From positions 1-45,216 of the forward strand of contig NZ_DATBKY010000291.1 of assembly GCF_036555685.1 (NCBI RefSeq): a DNA stretch of 45,216 nt, read 5' to 3'. A program made the position numbers and the translations under genes. Below the pieces are notes generated by a model. That model saw only the letters and a list, made by a program, of their open reading frames with translations. It was not told the origin of the DNA and searched no databases. This stretch comes from Actinophytocola sp036555685. GTDB lineage: Bacteria > Actinomycetota > Actinomycetes > Mycobacteriales > Pseudonocardiaceae. Positions 14,039-22,344 of the stretch are shown here, in pieces (position 1 is the first letter of the stretch; the number at the start of each line of letters is the position of its first letter).

Positions 14039-16074
14039 CGGTTCGCGAGGTGGTGGCCGAGTCCGGCGGGCTGGCCCTGGTCGAGCTGGTCGACGGCGAT
14101 CTCGAGCACCTCGCGGCGGACAAGGCCGGCCCGTTCGACGTCGACGAGGACCCGCGGCCGCCGCTGCACGAGCCGTGGGTGCACCGGCTGGGCGTGGTGC
14201 TCGACGGCGAGCTGGTCGGGACGGTGAGCTGGCACGCCACCGGGTACGGGCACTCGTTCCCCAACACGGCGTGGAACGTGGGCATCGGGCTGGTGTCGGC
14301 CGCGCGTGGCAAGGGCACCGGCGTGCGCGCGATGCGGCTGCTGGCCCAGTTCTTGTTCGCCACCACCGAGGTCGACCGTATCGAGGCGCAGACCGGCGTG
14401 GACAACACGCCGGCGCAGTGGGCGCTCGCCAAGGCCGGGTTCCAGGCGGAGGGCAAGCTGCGTGGCGCGCAGCAGCGCGACGGGCAGCGGCGGGACATGA
14501 TCCAGTTCGGCATGCTGCGCACGGACCTCGACGCGCCACCGGCCGGCGGGCCGCGCGACATCGTCATCGAGCGCGACGGCGTGGGGCTCGCCGCGCCGGT
14601 GCCGGGTGAGCGCGAGCGGTTCTTCACCGAGGCGGGCGGCGACTTCGAGGTCGACCGGGACGAGCGGCCGAGCATCGCGGGGCCGGTGCGCACGTTCCTG
14701 CTGAGCATCCTCGACACGGACTCCGGCGAGCTGCTCGGCGGCGTGAGCTGGCACGCGGTCGACTACGGCGGCACGCTCGGCTGCCAGGCGTGGAACATCG
14801 GCATCGGGCTGGTGCCGGCCGCGCGCGGGCGCGGGGTGGGCACGCTCGCGCAGCGGTTGCTGGTCGAGCACCTGTTCGCCACGACCGAGGTGGACCGGGT
14901 CGAGGCGGGCACGGACGTCGAGAACGTCGGCGAGCAGCGAGCGCTCGAGAAGGCCGGCTTCCGGCGTGAGGGCGTGCTGCGTGGCACCCAGCTGCGCGGC
15001 GGCATCCGGCACAACCTCGTGCACTACGGCATCCTGCGGTCGGATCTCGACCCCGGCGAGGGCCCGCGGAAGACGTTCGCCGAGGGCGCGGGCGTCGTGC
15101 TCGCCGAGTCACGGGCCGAAGAACGCCAGCAGGTCTTCGCGGCCGGCGGCCCGTTCGACACCGATCCCGACCCGCGGCCCCGAGCCGGGAACGCCCCGGA
15201 GGTGCACCGCGCGTCGGTCCTCGAGGCGGGGACCGGGCGACTGCTCGGCACCACGGACTGGCACGTGGTCGGCTACGGCGACAGCCGTGCGTGCGCGGCG
15301 TGGAACTTCGGCATCTCGCTGCTGCCGGAGGTCCGCGGCCGGGGCATCGGCACGATCGCGCAGCGGCTGCTCGCCGAGCACCTGTTCGCCACCACGGACC
15401 TCGACCGAGTCGAGGCGGGCACCGACGTCGACAACCTCGCCGAGCGCCGGGCCCTGGAGAAGGCCGGCTTCCGCCAGGACGGTGTCATCCGCGGCGCGCA
15501 GCTGCGCGGCGGGCGGCGGACCGACATGGTGATCTACGGGCGCCTGCGGGGTGATCTCGAACCGCCGGCCGGGCCGCGGCGAACGCTCGCCGAGCGCGGC
15601 GGCGTGGCGCTCGCCGACCTGCTGCCGGCCGACCGCGAGCAGGTCATGGCCGTGGGCGAGGACGAGTTCGATGTGGACGAGGACCGCAGGCCCCGGCAGG
15701 CACCCGCGCCCATCGTGTACCGCGCCGCGATCGTCGACGCGGGCTCCGGCGAGCTGCTCGGCGCCACCAGCTGGCACGCCGTCGACTACGGCCCCACCCT
15801 CGGCTGCTCGGCCTGGAACCTCGGCATCGTCGTGCTGCCGTCCGCGCGCGGCCGAGGCGTCGGCACGATCGCGCAGCGGCTGCTCGCCGACCACCTGTTC
15901 GCGACCACTGAGCTGGACCGCGTCGAGGCGGGCACCGACGTGGACAACATCGCCGAGCGGCGCGCCCTGGTCAAGGCGGGTTTCATCGAGGACGGCACGA
16001 TCCGCGGCGCACAGCTGCGGGGCGGGGAACGGCGCGACCTGGTCTTCTACGCCCGGCTTCGTACTGACCGGTAG
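14035..16074 (+). CDS. Tandem four-domain GNAT acetyltransferase
   Basis: A 679-residue protein made of four complete GNAT units: about 1-166, 167-339, 340-509 and 510-679. Each carries the WHA.DYG (or WHxxGYG) strand, a WNxGI(G/S/V)L strand, the acetyl-CoA pyrophosphate loop (ARGKGTG, ARGRGVG, VRGRGIG, ARGRGVG), a helix LFATTE/DxDR, and the end AGF...RGAQ/TxRxGxRxD. Single-unit relatives are RimJ/RimL-like N-acetyltransferases of about 180 residues. Unit 1 diverges most; units 2-4 are very alike, which points to successive internal duplications. Substrate is unknown. It overlaps guaB3 by four bases and precedes choD, a place where Mycobacterium has no such gene. All four CoA loops appear intact, so several active sites are plausible. 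Confidence 0.9.
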   Translation: MTVREVVAESGGLALVELVDGDLEHLAADKAGPFDVDEDPRPPLHEPWVHRLGVVLDGELVGTVSWHATGYGHSFPNTAWNVGIGLVSAARGKGTGVRAMRLLAQFLFATTEVDRIEAQTGVDNTPAQWALAKAGFQAEGKLRGAQQRDGQRRDMIQFGMLRTDLDAPPAGGPRDIVIERDGVGLAAPVPGERERFFTEAGGDFEVDRDERPSIAGPVRTFLLSILDTDSGELLGGVSWHAVDYGGTLGCQAWNIGIGLVPAARGRGVGTLAQRLLVEHLFATTEVDRVEAGTDVENVGEQRALEKAGFRREGVLRGTQLRGGIRHNLVHYGILRSDLDPGEGPRKTFAEGAGVVLAESRAEERQQVFAAGGPFDTDPDPRPRAGNAPEVHRASVLEAGTGRLLGTTDWHVVGYGDSRACAAWNFGISLLPEVRGRGIGTIAQRLLAEHLFATTDLDRVEAGTDVDNLAERRALEKAGFRQDGVIRGAQLRGGRRTDMVIYGRLRGDLEPPAGPRRTLAERGGVALADLLPADREQVMAVGEDEFDVDEDRRPRQAPAPIVYRAAIVDAGSGELLGATSWHAVDYGPTLGCSAWNLGIVVLPSARGRGVGTIAQRLLADHLFATTELDRVEAGTDVDNIAERRALVKAGFIEDGTIRGAQLRGGERRDLVFYARLRTDR

Positions 16075-16094
16075 CTAACGGGGCCGCGGTCAAC

Positions 16095-16100
16095 TAGCGT
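16095..16100 (+). promoter_or_regulatory. -10 element of probable leaderless choD transcript
   Basis: TAGCGT fits TANNNT and ends 7 bases before ATG 16108, which has no SD. The -35 is not clear. Confidence 0.45.
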
Positions 16101-16107
16101 CGCGCGC

Positions 16108-17817
16108 ATGGATGTGGACTACGACGTCGTGGTGGTCGGCTCGGGGTTCGGGGGGAGCGTCGCGGCGCTGCGCCTCACGGAGAAGGGCTACCGCGTCGCG
16201 GTGGTCGAGGCGGGGCGGCGGTTCGCCGACGACGAGTTCGCCAAGACGTCGTGGAACCTGCGCAAGTACCTGTGGGCCCCCGCGCTCGGCTGCTTCGGCA
16301 TCCAGCGCATCCACCTCCTCAAAGACGTCATGATCCTCGCCGGCTCGGGGGTCGGCGGCGGGTCGCTGGTGTACGCGAACACGCTGTACCGGCCGCTGAA
16401 GCCGTTCTACTCCGACCGCCAGTGGGCGCACATCACCGACTGGGAGGCCGAGCTCGCGCCGCACTACGACCAGGCGTCGAAGATGTTCGGCGTGGTCACG
16501 AACCCGACGGTCACGCCGTCGGACGAGGTGATGCAGAAGGTCGCCGCGGACCTGGGCGTGCCGGAGACCTACCACCCGACGCCGGTCGGCGTCTTCTTCG
16601 GCACGCCGGGCGAGACGGTGCCCGACCCGTACTTCGGGGGCGCGGGGCCGGCGCGGACCGGCTGCACGGAGTGCGGGTCGTGCATGACCGGTTGCCGCGT
16701 CGGGGCGAAGAACACGCTGGTCAAGAACTACCTGTACCTGGCCGAGCAGGCGGGGGCGAAGGTGCTGCCGCTGACGACCGTCACCGCCGTGCGGCCGCGT
16801 TCGGCGGGCGGCTTCTTCGTCGACCTGCGGCGGACCGGGCGCCGGGTGCGGGCGACGATCACCGCGGGGCAGGTCGTCCTCGCCGCCGGGACGTGGGGGA
16901 CGCAGCGGCTGCTGCACTCGATGCGCGACGCGGGCGTGCTGCCCGGCCTGTCGCCGCGGCTGGGCGAGCTGACCCGGACGAACTCGGAGTCGATCATCGG
17001 CGCGGCACGGACCTCGGTCGACCCCGAGCGGGACTTCAGCCGTGGCGTGGCGATCACGTCGTCGATCCACCCGGACGAGACCACCCACATCGAGCCGGTG
17101 CGCTACGGCCGCGGCTCGAACGCGATGGGCCTGCTGCAGACGATCTCCACGGACGGCGCGTCGTCGGTGCCGCGGTGGCTGCAGGCGCTGCGGTTCCTGG
17201 TGCGCCACCCGGTCCAGTCGGGGCGGCTGCTGAAGGTCCACCGGTGGAGCGAGCGGACCGTGATCCTGCTGGTGATGCAGAGCCTGGACAACTCGATCAC
17301 GACGTACACGAAGCGCGGCCTGTTCGGCCGGCGGCGGTACACCTCGCGGCAGGGCCACGGCGAGCCGAGCCCGACGTTCATCCAGGCCGGCTACGACGCG
17401 AACCAGCTCGCGGCCAAGCACATCGGCGGCATGGCGGGCGGGACGTGGGGCGAGGTGTTCAACATCCCGCTGACCGCGCACTTCATCGGCGGCTGCCCGA
17501 TCGGCACGTCGGCTTCCGCCGGCGTCATCGATCCCTACCACCGGGTGTTCGGCTACCCCGGTCTGTCCGTTGTGGACGGCTCGGCCATCTCCGCGAACCT
17601 GGGCGTGAACCCGTCCCTGACGATCACCGCCCAGGCCGAGCGGGCCTTCTCCTTCTGGCCGAACAAGGGCGAACCGGACCCGCGCCCGGCGCCGGACGCG
17701 CCGTACGAGCGGCTGGCCCCGGTGCCCCCCGCGAACCCGACGGTCCCGGCGGACGCCCCGGCGGCGCTGTTCGTGTCGCCGACCCCGACCAAGAACGCGG
17801 AGCGCTTCGCCCCGTAG
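16108..17817 (+). CDS. choD: GMC-family oxidoreductase, ChoD type (putative cholesterol oxidase)
   Basis: A 569-residue FAD-dependent oxidoreductase. The dinucleotide fold is at the start (VVVVGSGFGGSVAALRLTEKGYRVAVVEAG), a second FAD motif is ILAGSGVGGGSLVYANTL, and the GMC C-terminal motif is the HFIGGCPIGTSASAGVIDPYH...GSAISANLGVNPSLTI region. Within it, C186, C189, C192 and C196 form a ferredoxin-like CxxCxxCxxxC, which would suit an iron-sulfur cluster. Position after guaB3 equals Rv3409c ChoD of Mycobacterium; sterol specificity there is debated, so the substrate is inference. No signal peptide is present, so it is likely cytosolic. The Pro/Ala-rich C-terminal tail (about 525-569) is probably disordered. 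Confidence 0.88.
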   Translation: MDVDYDVVVVGSGFGGSVAALRLTEKGYRVAVVEAGRRFADDEFAKTSWNLRKYLWAPALGCFGIQRIHLLKDVMILAGSGVGGGSLVYANTLYRPLKPFYSDRQWAHITDWEAELAPHYDQASKMFGVVTNPTVTPSDEVMQKVAADLGVPETYHPTPVGVFFGTPGETVPDPYFGGAGPARTGCTECGSCMTGCRVGAKNTLVKNYLYLAEQAGAKVLPLTTVTAVRPRSAGGFFVDLRRTGRRVRATITAGQVVLAAGTWGTQRLLHSMRDAGVLPGLSPRLGELTRTNSESIIGAARTSVDPERDFSRGVAITSSIHPDETTHIEPVRYGRGSNAMGLLQTISTDGASSVPRWLQALRFLVRHPVQSGRLLKVHRWSERTVILLVMQSLDNSITTYTKRGLFGRRRYTSRQGHGEPSPTFIQAGYDANQLAAKHIGGMAGGTWGEVFNIPLTAHFIGGCPIGTSASAGVIDPYHRVFGYPGLSVVDGSAISANLGVNPSLTITAQAERAFSFWPNKGEPDPRPAPDAPYERLAPVPPANPTVPADAPAALFVSPTPTKNAERFAP

Positions 17818-17836
17818 GCGTGGCAGGGTGGGTGGC

Positions 17837-18805
17837 GTGGCTAAAGCGTTCGCGTCCAGTGGGGACATCGAGGCCAAGGCGGAGACCTTCGTCGAGCTCG
17901 CGCCGGGGGTCTACGCGCTCACGGCCGAGGGGGATCCCAACGTCGGGGCCATCGAGGCCGAGGACTTCCTCGTCTGCTTCGAGGCCAGGGCCACGCCGGT
18001 GGCCGCCCGCCGGTGGCTCGGCAAGCTCCGCGAGCGGACCGGCAAGCCCGTCCGCTACCTCGTCCTCTCCCACTACCACGCCGTCCGCGTGCTCGGCGCC
18101 GGCGCGTTCGAGGCGCAGGAGATCGTCACCCACGAGCAGACCCGCCGGCTGATCGCCGAGCGCGGCCGGGCCGACTGGGAGTCCGAGCTCGGCCGGATGC
18201 CGCGGCTCTTCGAGGAGCCCGAATCGATCCCCGGGCTCACCTGGCCCACGCTGACCTTCAGCGACCGGATGGTCATCCCGCTGGACGGCGAGCGCGGCGA
18301 GCGCGAGCTCGTCCTGCAGTACTGCGGGCGCGGGCACACCGCGGGCGACATCGTCGCCTGGCTGCCGCAGGAGAAGATCCTCTTCGCCGGGGACCTCGTC
18401 GAGGCGCAGGCCGCGCTCTACACCGGCGACGCCTTCCACGACGACTGGGCTTCCTCCACATTGGACAACGTGGCCGCGTTCGGCGCGGAGCAGCTCGTCG
18501 GCGGGCGCGGGGCGGTGGCGCAGGGCGCGGACGCCGTCCGGGCGGCGGTCGCGCAGAGCCGGCACTTCCTCGACGAGCTGCGCCGCACGGTCGGCGCCGT
18601 GCACGACGCGGGGGGCGCCCTTGCCGAGGCCTTCAGCAAGGCGCACGACGCCCTCGCGCCCGAGTTCGGCGGGTGGCCGATCTTCGAGCACTGCCTGCCT
18701 TTCAACGTGCAGCGGTACTGGGACGAGCTCGACGGCGTCGACTGGCCCCGCATCTGGACCGCCGAGCGCGACCGCGAGGTCTGGGCCGCGCTGCAGGGGG
18801 AGTAG
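17837..18805 (+). CDS. MBL-fold metallo-hydrolase-like protein with altered metal motif
   Basis: A 322-residue cytoplasmic protein of the metallo-beta-lactamase superfamily. The first metal motif, HxHxDH in active members, reads HYHAVR here (LSHYHAVRVLGAGAFEAQEIVTHEQT). Later landmarks are kept: GRGHTAGDIVAW, LFAGDLVEAQ and PFNVQRYWDE. With D and H of the first motif missing, the second metal site is probably absent. I recall this HYHAVRVLG variant as a subfamily, so it is likely a family trait and not decay. GTG 17837 is chosen to give the VAKAF start; GTG 17828 is an in-frame alternative. It ends directly against the flavin monooxygenase gene (TAG then ATG), implying a shared transcript and pathway. 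Confidence 0.8.
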   Translation: MAKAFASSGDIEAKAETFVELAPGVYALTAEGDPNVGAIEAEDFLVCFEARATPVAARRWLGKLRERTGKPVRYLVLSHYHAVRVLGAGAFEAQEIVTHEQTRRLIAERGRADWESELGRMPRLFEEPESIPGLTWPTLTFSDRMVIPLDGERGERELVLQYCGRGHTAGDIVAWLPQEKILFAGDLVEAQAALYTGDAFHDDWASSTLDNVAAFGAEQLVGGRGAVAQGADAVRAAVAQSRHFLDELRRTVGAVHDAGGALAEAFSKAHDALAPEFGGWPIFEHCLPFNVQRYWDELDGVDWPRIWTAERDREVWAALQGE

Positions 18806-20374
18806 ATGGATCCGGTCCTCGTCGCCGGCGCCGGGCCCGTGGGCATGGTCAGCGCCCTGCTGCTCGCCCGCCACGGCGTGCCCTGCGTGCTCCTCGAGGC
18901 ACAGCCCCACCGCACCGCGGAAGGCAGCCGCTCCATCTGCGTCCAGCGCGACGTGCTCGACATCCTCGAGCGCGTCGGCCTCGGCGCGCAGGTCGCCGAC
19001 GTCGGCGTCACCTGGACCCGCGGGCGCACCTACTACCGCGAGCACCAGGTCCTCGAGATCACCTTCCCCGAGGTCGGCGACTCCGCGTTCCCGCCGTTCG
19101 TCAACACCCCGCAGTCCATTGTGGAGCTGCTGCTCGAGCAGCGGGTCAGCGAGGAGCCGCTCGTCGAGCTGCGCTGGGACCACGCGGTCACCGGCGTCAC
19201 GCAGGACGGCGACGGCGTCCGGGTGGCCACGACGCACGGCGAGCTGGCCGGCACGCACCTGATCGCCGCCGACGGGCCCCGCTCGGCCACCCGCGAGCTG
19301 CTGGGCCTGCCGTTCGCCGGAGTGTCCTTTCCGGACAAGTTCCTCATCGCCGACATCCGCGCGGAGCTCGGCTTCGCGGTCCCCGAGCGGCGGTTCTTCT
19401 TCGACCCGGTCTGGAACCCCGGCCGCCAGGTCCTGCTGCACCCGCAGCCGGGCGGCGTGTGGCGCATCGACTGGCAGGTACCCGACGACTTCGACCTCGC
19501 CGCGGAGCGCGCGGGCGGCGGGCTCGACAAGCGGATCCGGGCCGTCGTGGGCGACAAGGACTACGAGATCGTCTGGCTGTCGGTGTACCGGTTCCACCAG
19601 CGTCGGGTGCCGGCGATGCGGATTGGCCGCGTGCTACTCGCCGGCGACGCCGCGCACTCGATGAGCCCGTTCGGCGCCCGCGGGCTCAACTCCGGTATCT
19701 GCGACGCCGACAACGCCGCGTGGAAGATCGCCCTCGACCGGGCCGGATGTGCCGGGCCGGAGCTGCTCGAGTCCTACGACGCCGAGCGCGGTGCCGCGGC
19801 CGCGGAGAACCTTCGGGTCACCGACGAGACCATGCGCTTCCTCGTACCGCAGAGCGAGGCCGAGCGCGCGCACCGCGTCGACGTGCTCACCCGGTCCGTC
19901 GACGACCCGGAAGCACGCAAGGAGATCGACTCCGGCAAGCTCGCCGAACCCTTCTGGTACACCGGCTCCCCGCTCACCACACCCGCGCGCACGTTCCTCC
20001 CGTTCCCGACCGAACCCGGCGTCGCGCGGCCCCCCGTGCCGGGTGTGCTGTGCCCGGACGGCCGGCTCGACCGGGGCATGCGGCTGCGCGAGCTCGTCGG
20101 GCCGGGGTTCGTCGTGCTGGCGAACTGGTGCCCGTGGTGGCCGGCCGACGAGGACGAGCGGGCCCTCACCGGCCTGCCGGTCCTGCTCGATCAGGAGGAG
20201 GACGACCACCTCGCCAAGGCCCTGCGGCTGCCGCCGCGCTCGCTCGCGATCGTCCGGCCCGACGGGCACCTCGCGGCCGTGCTGCACGAGCCGCGGGAGG
20301 GTCCGATCGCGCCGCTGGTCACCGCGGCCCTGCGGCGCGCGACCGGCTGGGGAGCCGGACCGGCGGCAACCTGA
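18806..20374 (+). CDS. FAD-dependent monooxygenase (aromatic hydroxylase family)
   Basis: A 522-residue class A flavoprotein monooxygenase of the PHBH/phenol-hydroxylase fold. Landmarks in order: FAD-binding VAGAGPVGMVSALLLARHG near the start, SICVQRDVLDILERVGL, the DG motif IAADGPRSATRELLGL (about 150-165), and the GD motif LLAGDAAHSMSPFGARGLNSG (about 275-295). The C-terminal thioredoxin-like extension (from about 400) is typical for the phenol hydroxylase group. Such enzymes hydroxylate aromatic or polyketide rings with NAD(P)H and O2; the substrate is unknown. It begins immediately after the MBL-fold gene, and the pairing suggests that the latter acts on the product or a CoA/thioester intermediate (inference). 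Confidence 0.9.
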   Translation: MDPVLVAGAGPVGMVSALLLARHGVPCVLLEAQPHRTAEGSRSICVQRDVLDILERVGLGAQVADVGVTWTRGRTYYREHQVLEITFPEVGDSAFPPFVNTPQSIVELLLEQRVSEEPLVELRWDHAVTGVTQDGDGVRVATTHGELAGTHLIAADGPRSATRELLGLPFAGVSFPDKFLIADIRAELGFAVPERRFFFDPVWNPGRQVLLHPQPGGVWRIDWQVPDDFDLAAERAGGGLDKRIRAVVGDKDYEIVWLSVYRFHQRRVPAMRIGRVLLAGDAAHSMSPFGARGLNSGICDADNAAWKIALDRAGCAGPELLESYDAERGAAAAENLRVTDETMRFLVPQSEAERAHRVDVLTRSVDDPEARKEIDSGKLAEPFWYTGSPLTTPARTFLPFPTEPGVARPPVPGVLCPDGRLDRGMRLRELVGPGFVVLANWCPWWPADEDERALTGLPVLLDQEEDDHLAKALRLPPRSLAIVRPDGHLAAVLHEPREGPIAPLVTAALRRATGWGAGPAAT

Positions 20375-20417
20375 TCCACTACCCGTGCGTCTGCGTGGGG
20401 TGGGAGGTGTCGGGGAC

Positions 20418-21899
20418 TTGGTCACCAGGAGAACGTTGCTCGGCGCGGCCGCGCTGACCGCCGTCGCGGGCGCCGCCACCGCGTGCACCGGCGAGCCGGG
20501 CACGCCGCGGCCCACGACCACGAGGCCGGCGGAGCCGGGACCACCGGACTGGCCGGCGCTGCGGGAGAAGCTGCGCGGCGGGCTCGTGCTGCCCGGCGAC
20601 CAGGGTTACCCGGCCGCCGCGCGCGTCTACAACCCGCTGTTCGACGGGCGCAGGCCGGCCGCGGTCGCGCGCTGCGAGCGGCCGGCGGACGTGCGGGCGT
20701 GCGTCGAGGTCGCCGCGGGCTCGCGGATCCCGATCGCCGCGCGCTCGGGCGGGCACAGCTATGCCGGCTACAGCAACGCGGACGGCGCGCTGATCGCCGA
20801 CCTCAGCCCGATGTCCTCAGTGGACGTACGTGGCGGGACCGCGGTGATCGGCGCCGGGGCGAAGCTGATCGACGTCTACGCCGGGCTCGCGGCGCAGGGG
20901 CGCTGCCTGCCGGCCGGGTCGTGCCCGACGGTCGGGATCTCCGGACTGACGCTCGGCGGCGGGATCGGCGTGCTGGCCCGCGAGTACGGGCTCACCTGCG
21001 ACAAGCTGACCGCCGCGGAGGTGGTCACGGCCGACGGCAAGCTGGTCACGGCGTCGGCGGACGCCGAGCCGGACCTGTTCTGGGCGCTGCGCGGCGGAGG
21101 CGGCGGCAACTTCGGGATCGTCACCTCGTTCACGTTCGACGCGCCCGAGGCGGCCGACCTCGTCGTCTTCTCGCTGCGATTCGACGGCGCCGCGGCGGAC
21201 GTCGTGGCCGCGTGGCAGGAGTGGATCGCCGGCCTGCCGAACGAGATGTGGTCGAACTGCGTGGTGTCCGGCGGGTCGCCGCCGACCGCGCGGGTGGGCG
21301 GCTGCTTCGTCGGCACCGAACGGGACTGCGAGCGGCTGCTGGCCGGGTTCGGGCCGGCGGCCTCGTCGCGGGTCGTGTCGACCAAGTCCTATTTGGACGC
21401 CATGCGGTACTTCGCCGGCTGCTCGGCGCAGAGCGTCCGGCAGTGCCACGCCGCGGCCGCGGGCGGCAACCTCGGCCGGGAGTCCTTCGTGGCCTCCTCG
21501 CGGATCCTCGCCGAGCCCGTCGGCGACACGGCCGCGCTGGTCGGGCTGGTGGACGGGCGGGCGAGGACGGACCTGCTGCTGGACTCGCTGGGCGGCGCGG
21601 TGGCCGACGTGGCGCCGGACGCGACCGCGTTCCCGCACCGCACCGCACTCGCGAGCGCGCAGATCTACGCGGGCGCGGAGGCCGGCGGCCAGGCGGCCAC
21701 GCGCGCGGTGGACGAGGTCCGCGACGGGCTCGGCGAGCTCACCGGGCAGCTGGGCTACGTCAACTACATCGACCCGGACATGCCCGACTGGGCGAGCGCG
21801 TACTACGGCGACAACCTCGCCCGCCTGCGCGAGGTCGCCGACCGCTACGACCCGGACGGCGTGTTCGCCTTCGCCCAGGGCCTGACCCAACCTCGCTGA
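20418..21899 (+). CDS. Exported BBE-type oxidoreductase with bicovalent FAD, Tat lipoprotein
   Basis: A 493-residue berberine-bridge-like FAD enzyme. The start LVTRRTLLGAAALTAVAGA carries a twin-Arg signal, ending in AATAC as a loose lipobox, so it is probably exported by Tat and lipid-anchored. Covalent flavin ligands are both present: H113 in RSGGHSYAGY and C169 in GSCPTVGISGLTLGGGIG. The BBE C-terminal motif NYIDPDMPDWASAYYGDNLARL lies near the end. Members oxidise alcohols, sugars or amines to aldehydes, lactones and so on; the substrate is unknown. TTG 20418 is favoured because GGAGGT (20403-20408) lies 9 bases upstream and the signal starts there; GTG 20400 is an alternative. It ends three bases from the convergent VOC gene. 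Confidence 0.88.
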   Translation: MVTRRTLLGAAALTAVAGAATACTGEPGTPRPTTTRPAEPGPPDWPALREKLRGGLVLPGDQGYPAAARVYNPLFDGRRPAAVARCERPADVRACVEVAAGSRIPIAARSGGHSYAGYSNADGALIADLSPMSSVDVRGGTAVIGAGAKLIDVYAGLAAQGRCLPAGSCPTVGISGLTLGGGIGVLAREYGLTCDKLTAAEVVTADGKLVTASADAEPDLFWALRGGGGGNFGIVTSFTFDAPEAADLVVFSLRFDGAAADVVAAWQEWIAGLPNEMWSNCVVSGGSPPTARVGGCFVGTERDCERLLAGFGPAASSRVVSTKSYLDAMRYFAGCSAQSVRQCHAAAAGGNLGRESFVASSRILAEPVGDTAALVGLVDGRARTDLLLDSLGGAVADVAPDATAFPHRTALASAQIYAGAEAGGQAATRAVDEVRDGLGELTGQLGYVNYIDPDMPDWASAYYGDNLARLREVADRYDPDGVFAFAQGLTQPR

Positions 21900-21902
21900 C
21901 CG

Positions 21903-22331
21903 TCAGCCGGCAGGCCACACGAAGATGCAGAACGGGTGCCCGGCCGGGTCGGCGTACACGCGCAGCGGTTCCTCGGGATCGTCGCTGGCGTCGTGCAGCA
22001 GCTCGCCGCCGAGGCCGAGTACGCGCTGGTGCTGGACGTCCATCTCCTCGACCGACGGCACGGTCATGTCGAGGTGCAGCTGCTGCGGCACCCGGATGTC
22101 CGGCCACGTCGCCCGCGGCAGCTCGTCGACGTGCTGGAAGGCGAGCGGCGGGCCGTTGGGGTTCCGCAGCACCAGCCAGTCGCGGGCGCATGCGTCGTCC
22201 TCGCCCGGCGGCGGTGGCTCGTGGCCCGGCCGGTACACCAGACTCAGCAGCTGCCGGTAGAACTCGGCCAGCGTTCGGATGTCGGTGCCGTCGAGCACCG
22301 TGTGCCGCAGCACGGGCACGCTGTCCGCCAC
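21903..22331 (-). CDS. VOC-superfamily (glyoxalase-like) protein
   Basis: A 142-residue protein with the vicinal-oxygen-chelate fold: two beta-alpha-beta-beta-beta halves seen as LRHTVLDGTDIRTLAEFYRQLL and the end LRVYADPAGHPFCIFVWP. Likely ligands are the initial His, QLHLDM in the middle and a late acidic residue. This lyase/dioxygenase/binding fold gives no substrate by itself. It lies 13 bases downstream of the aldehyde dehydrogenase on the same strand, probably one operon concerned with reactive aldehydes (inference). Confidence 0.88.
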   Translation of the reverse strand: MADSVPVLRHTVLDGTDIRTLAEFYRQLLSLVYRPGHEPPPPGEDDACARDWLVLRNPNGPPLAFQHVDELPRATWPDIRVPQQLHLDMTVPSVEEMDVQHQRVLGLGGELLHDASDDPEEPLRVYADPAGHPFCIFVWPAG

Positions 22332-22344
22332 CGCCGTCTCCCCG

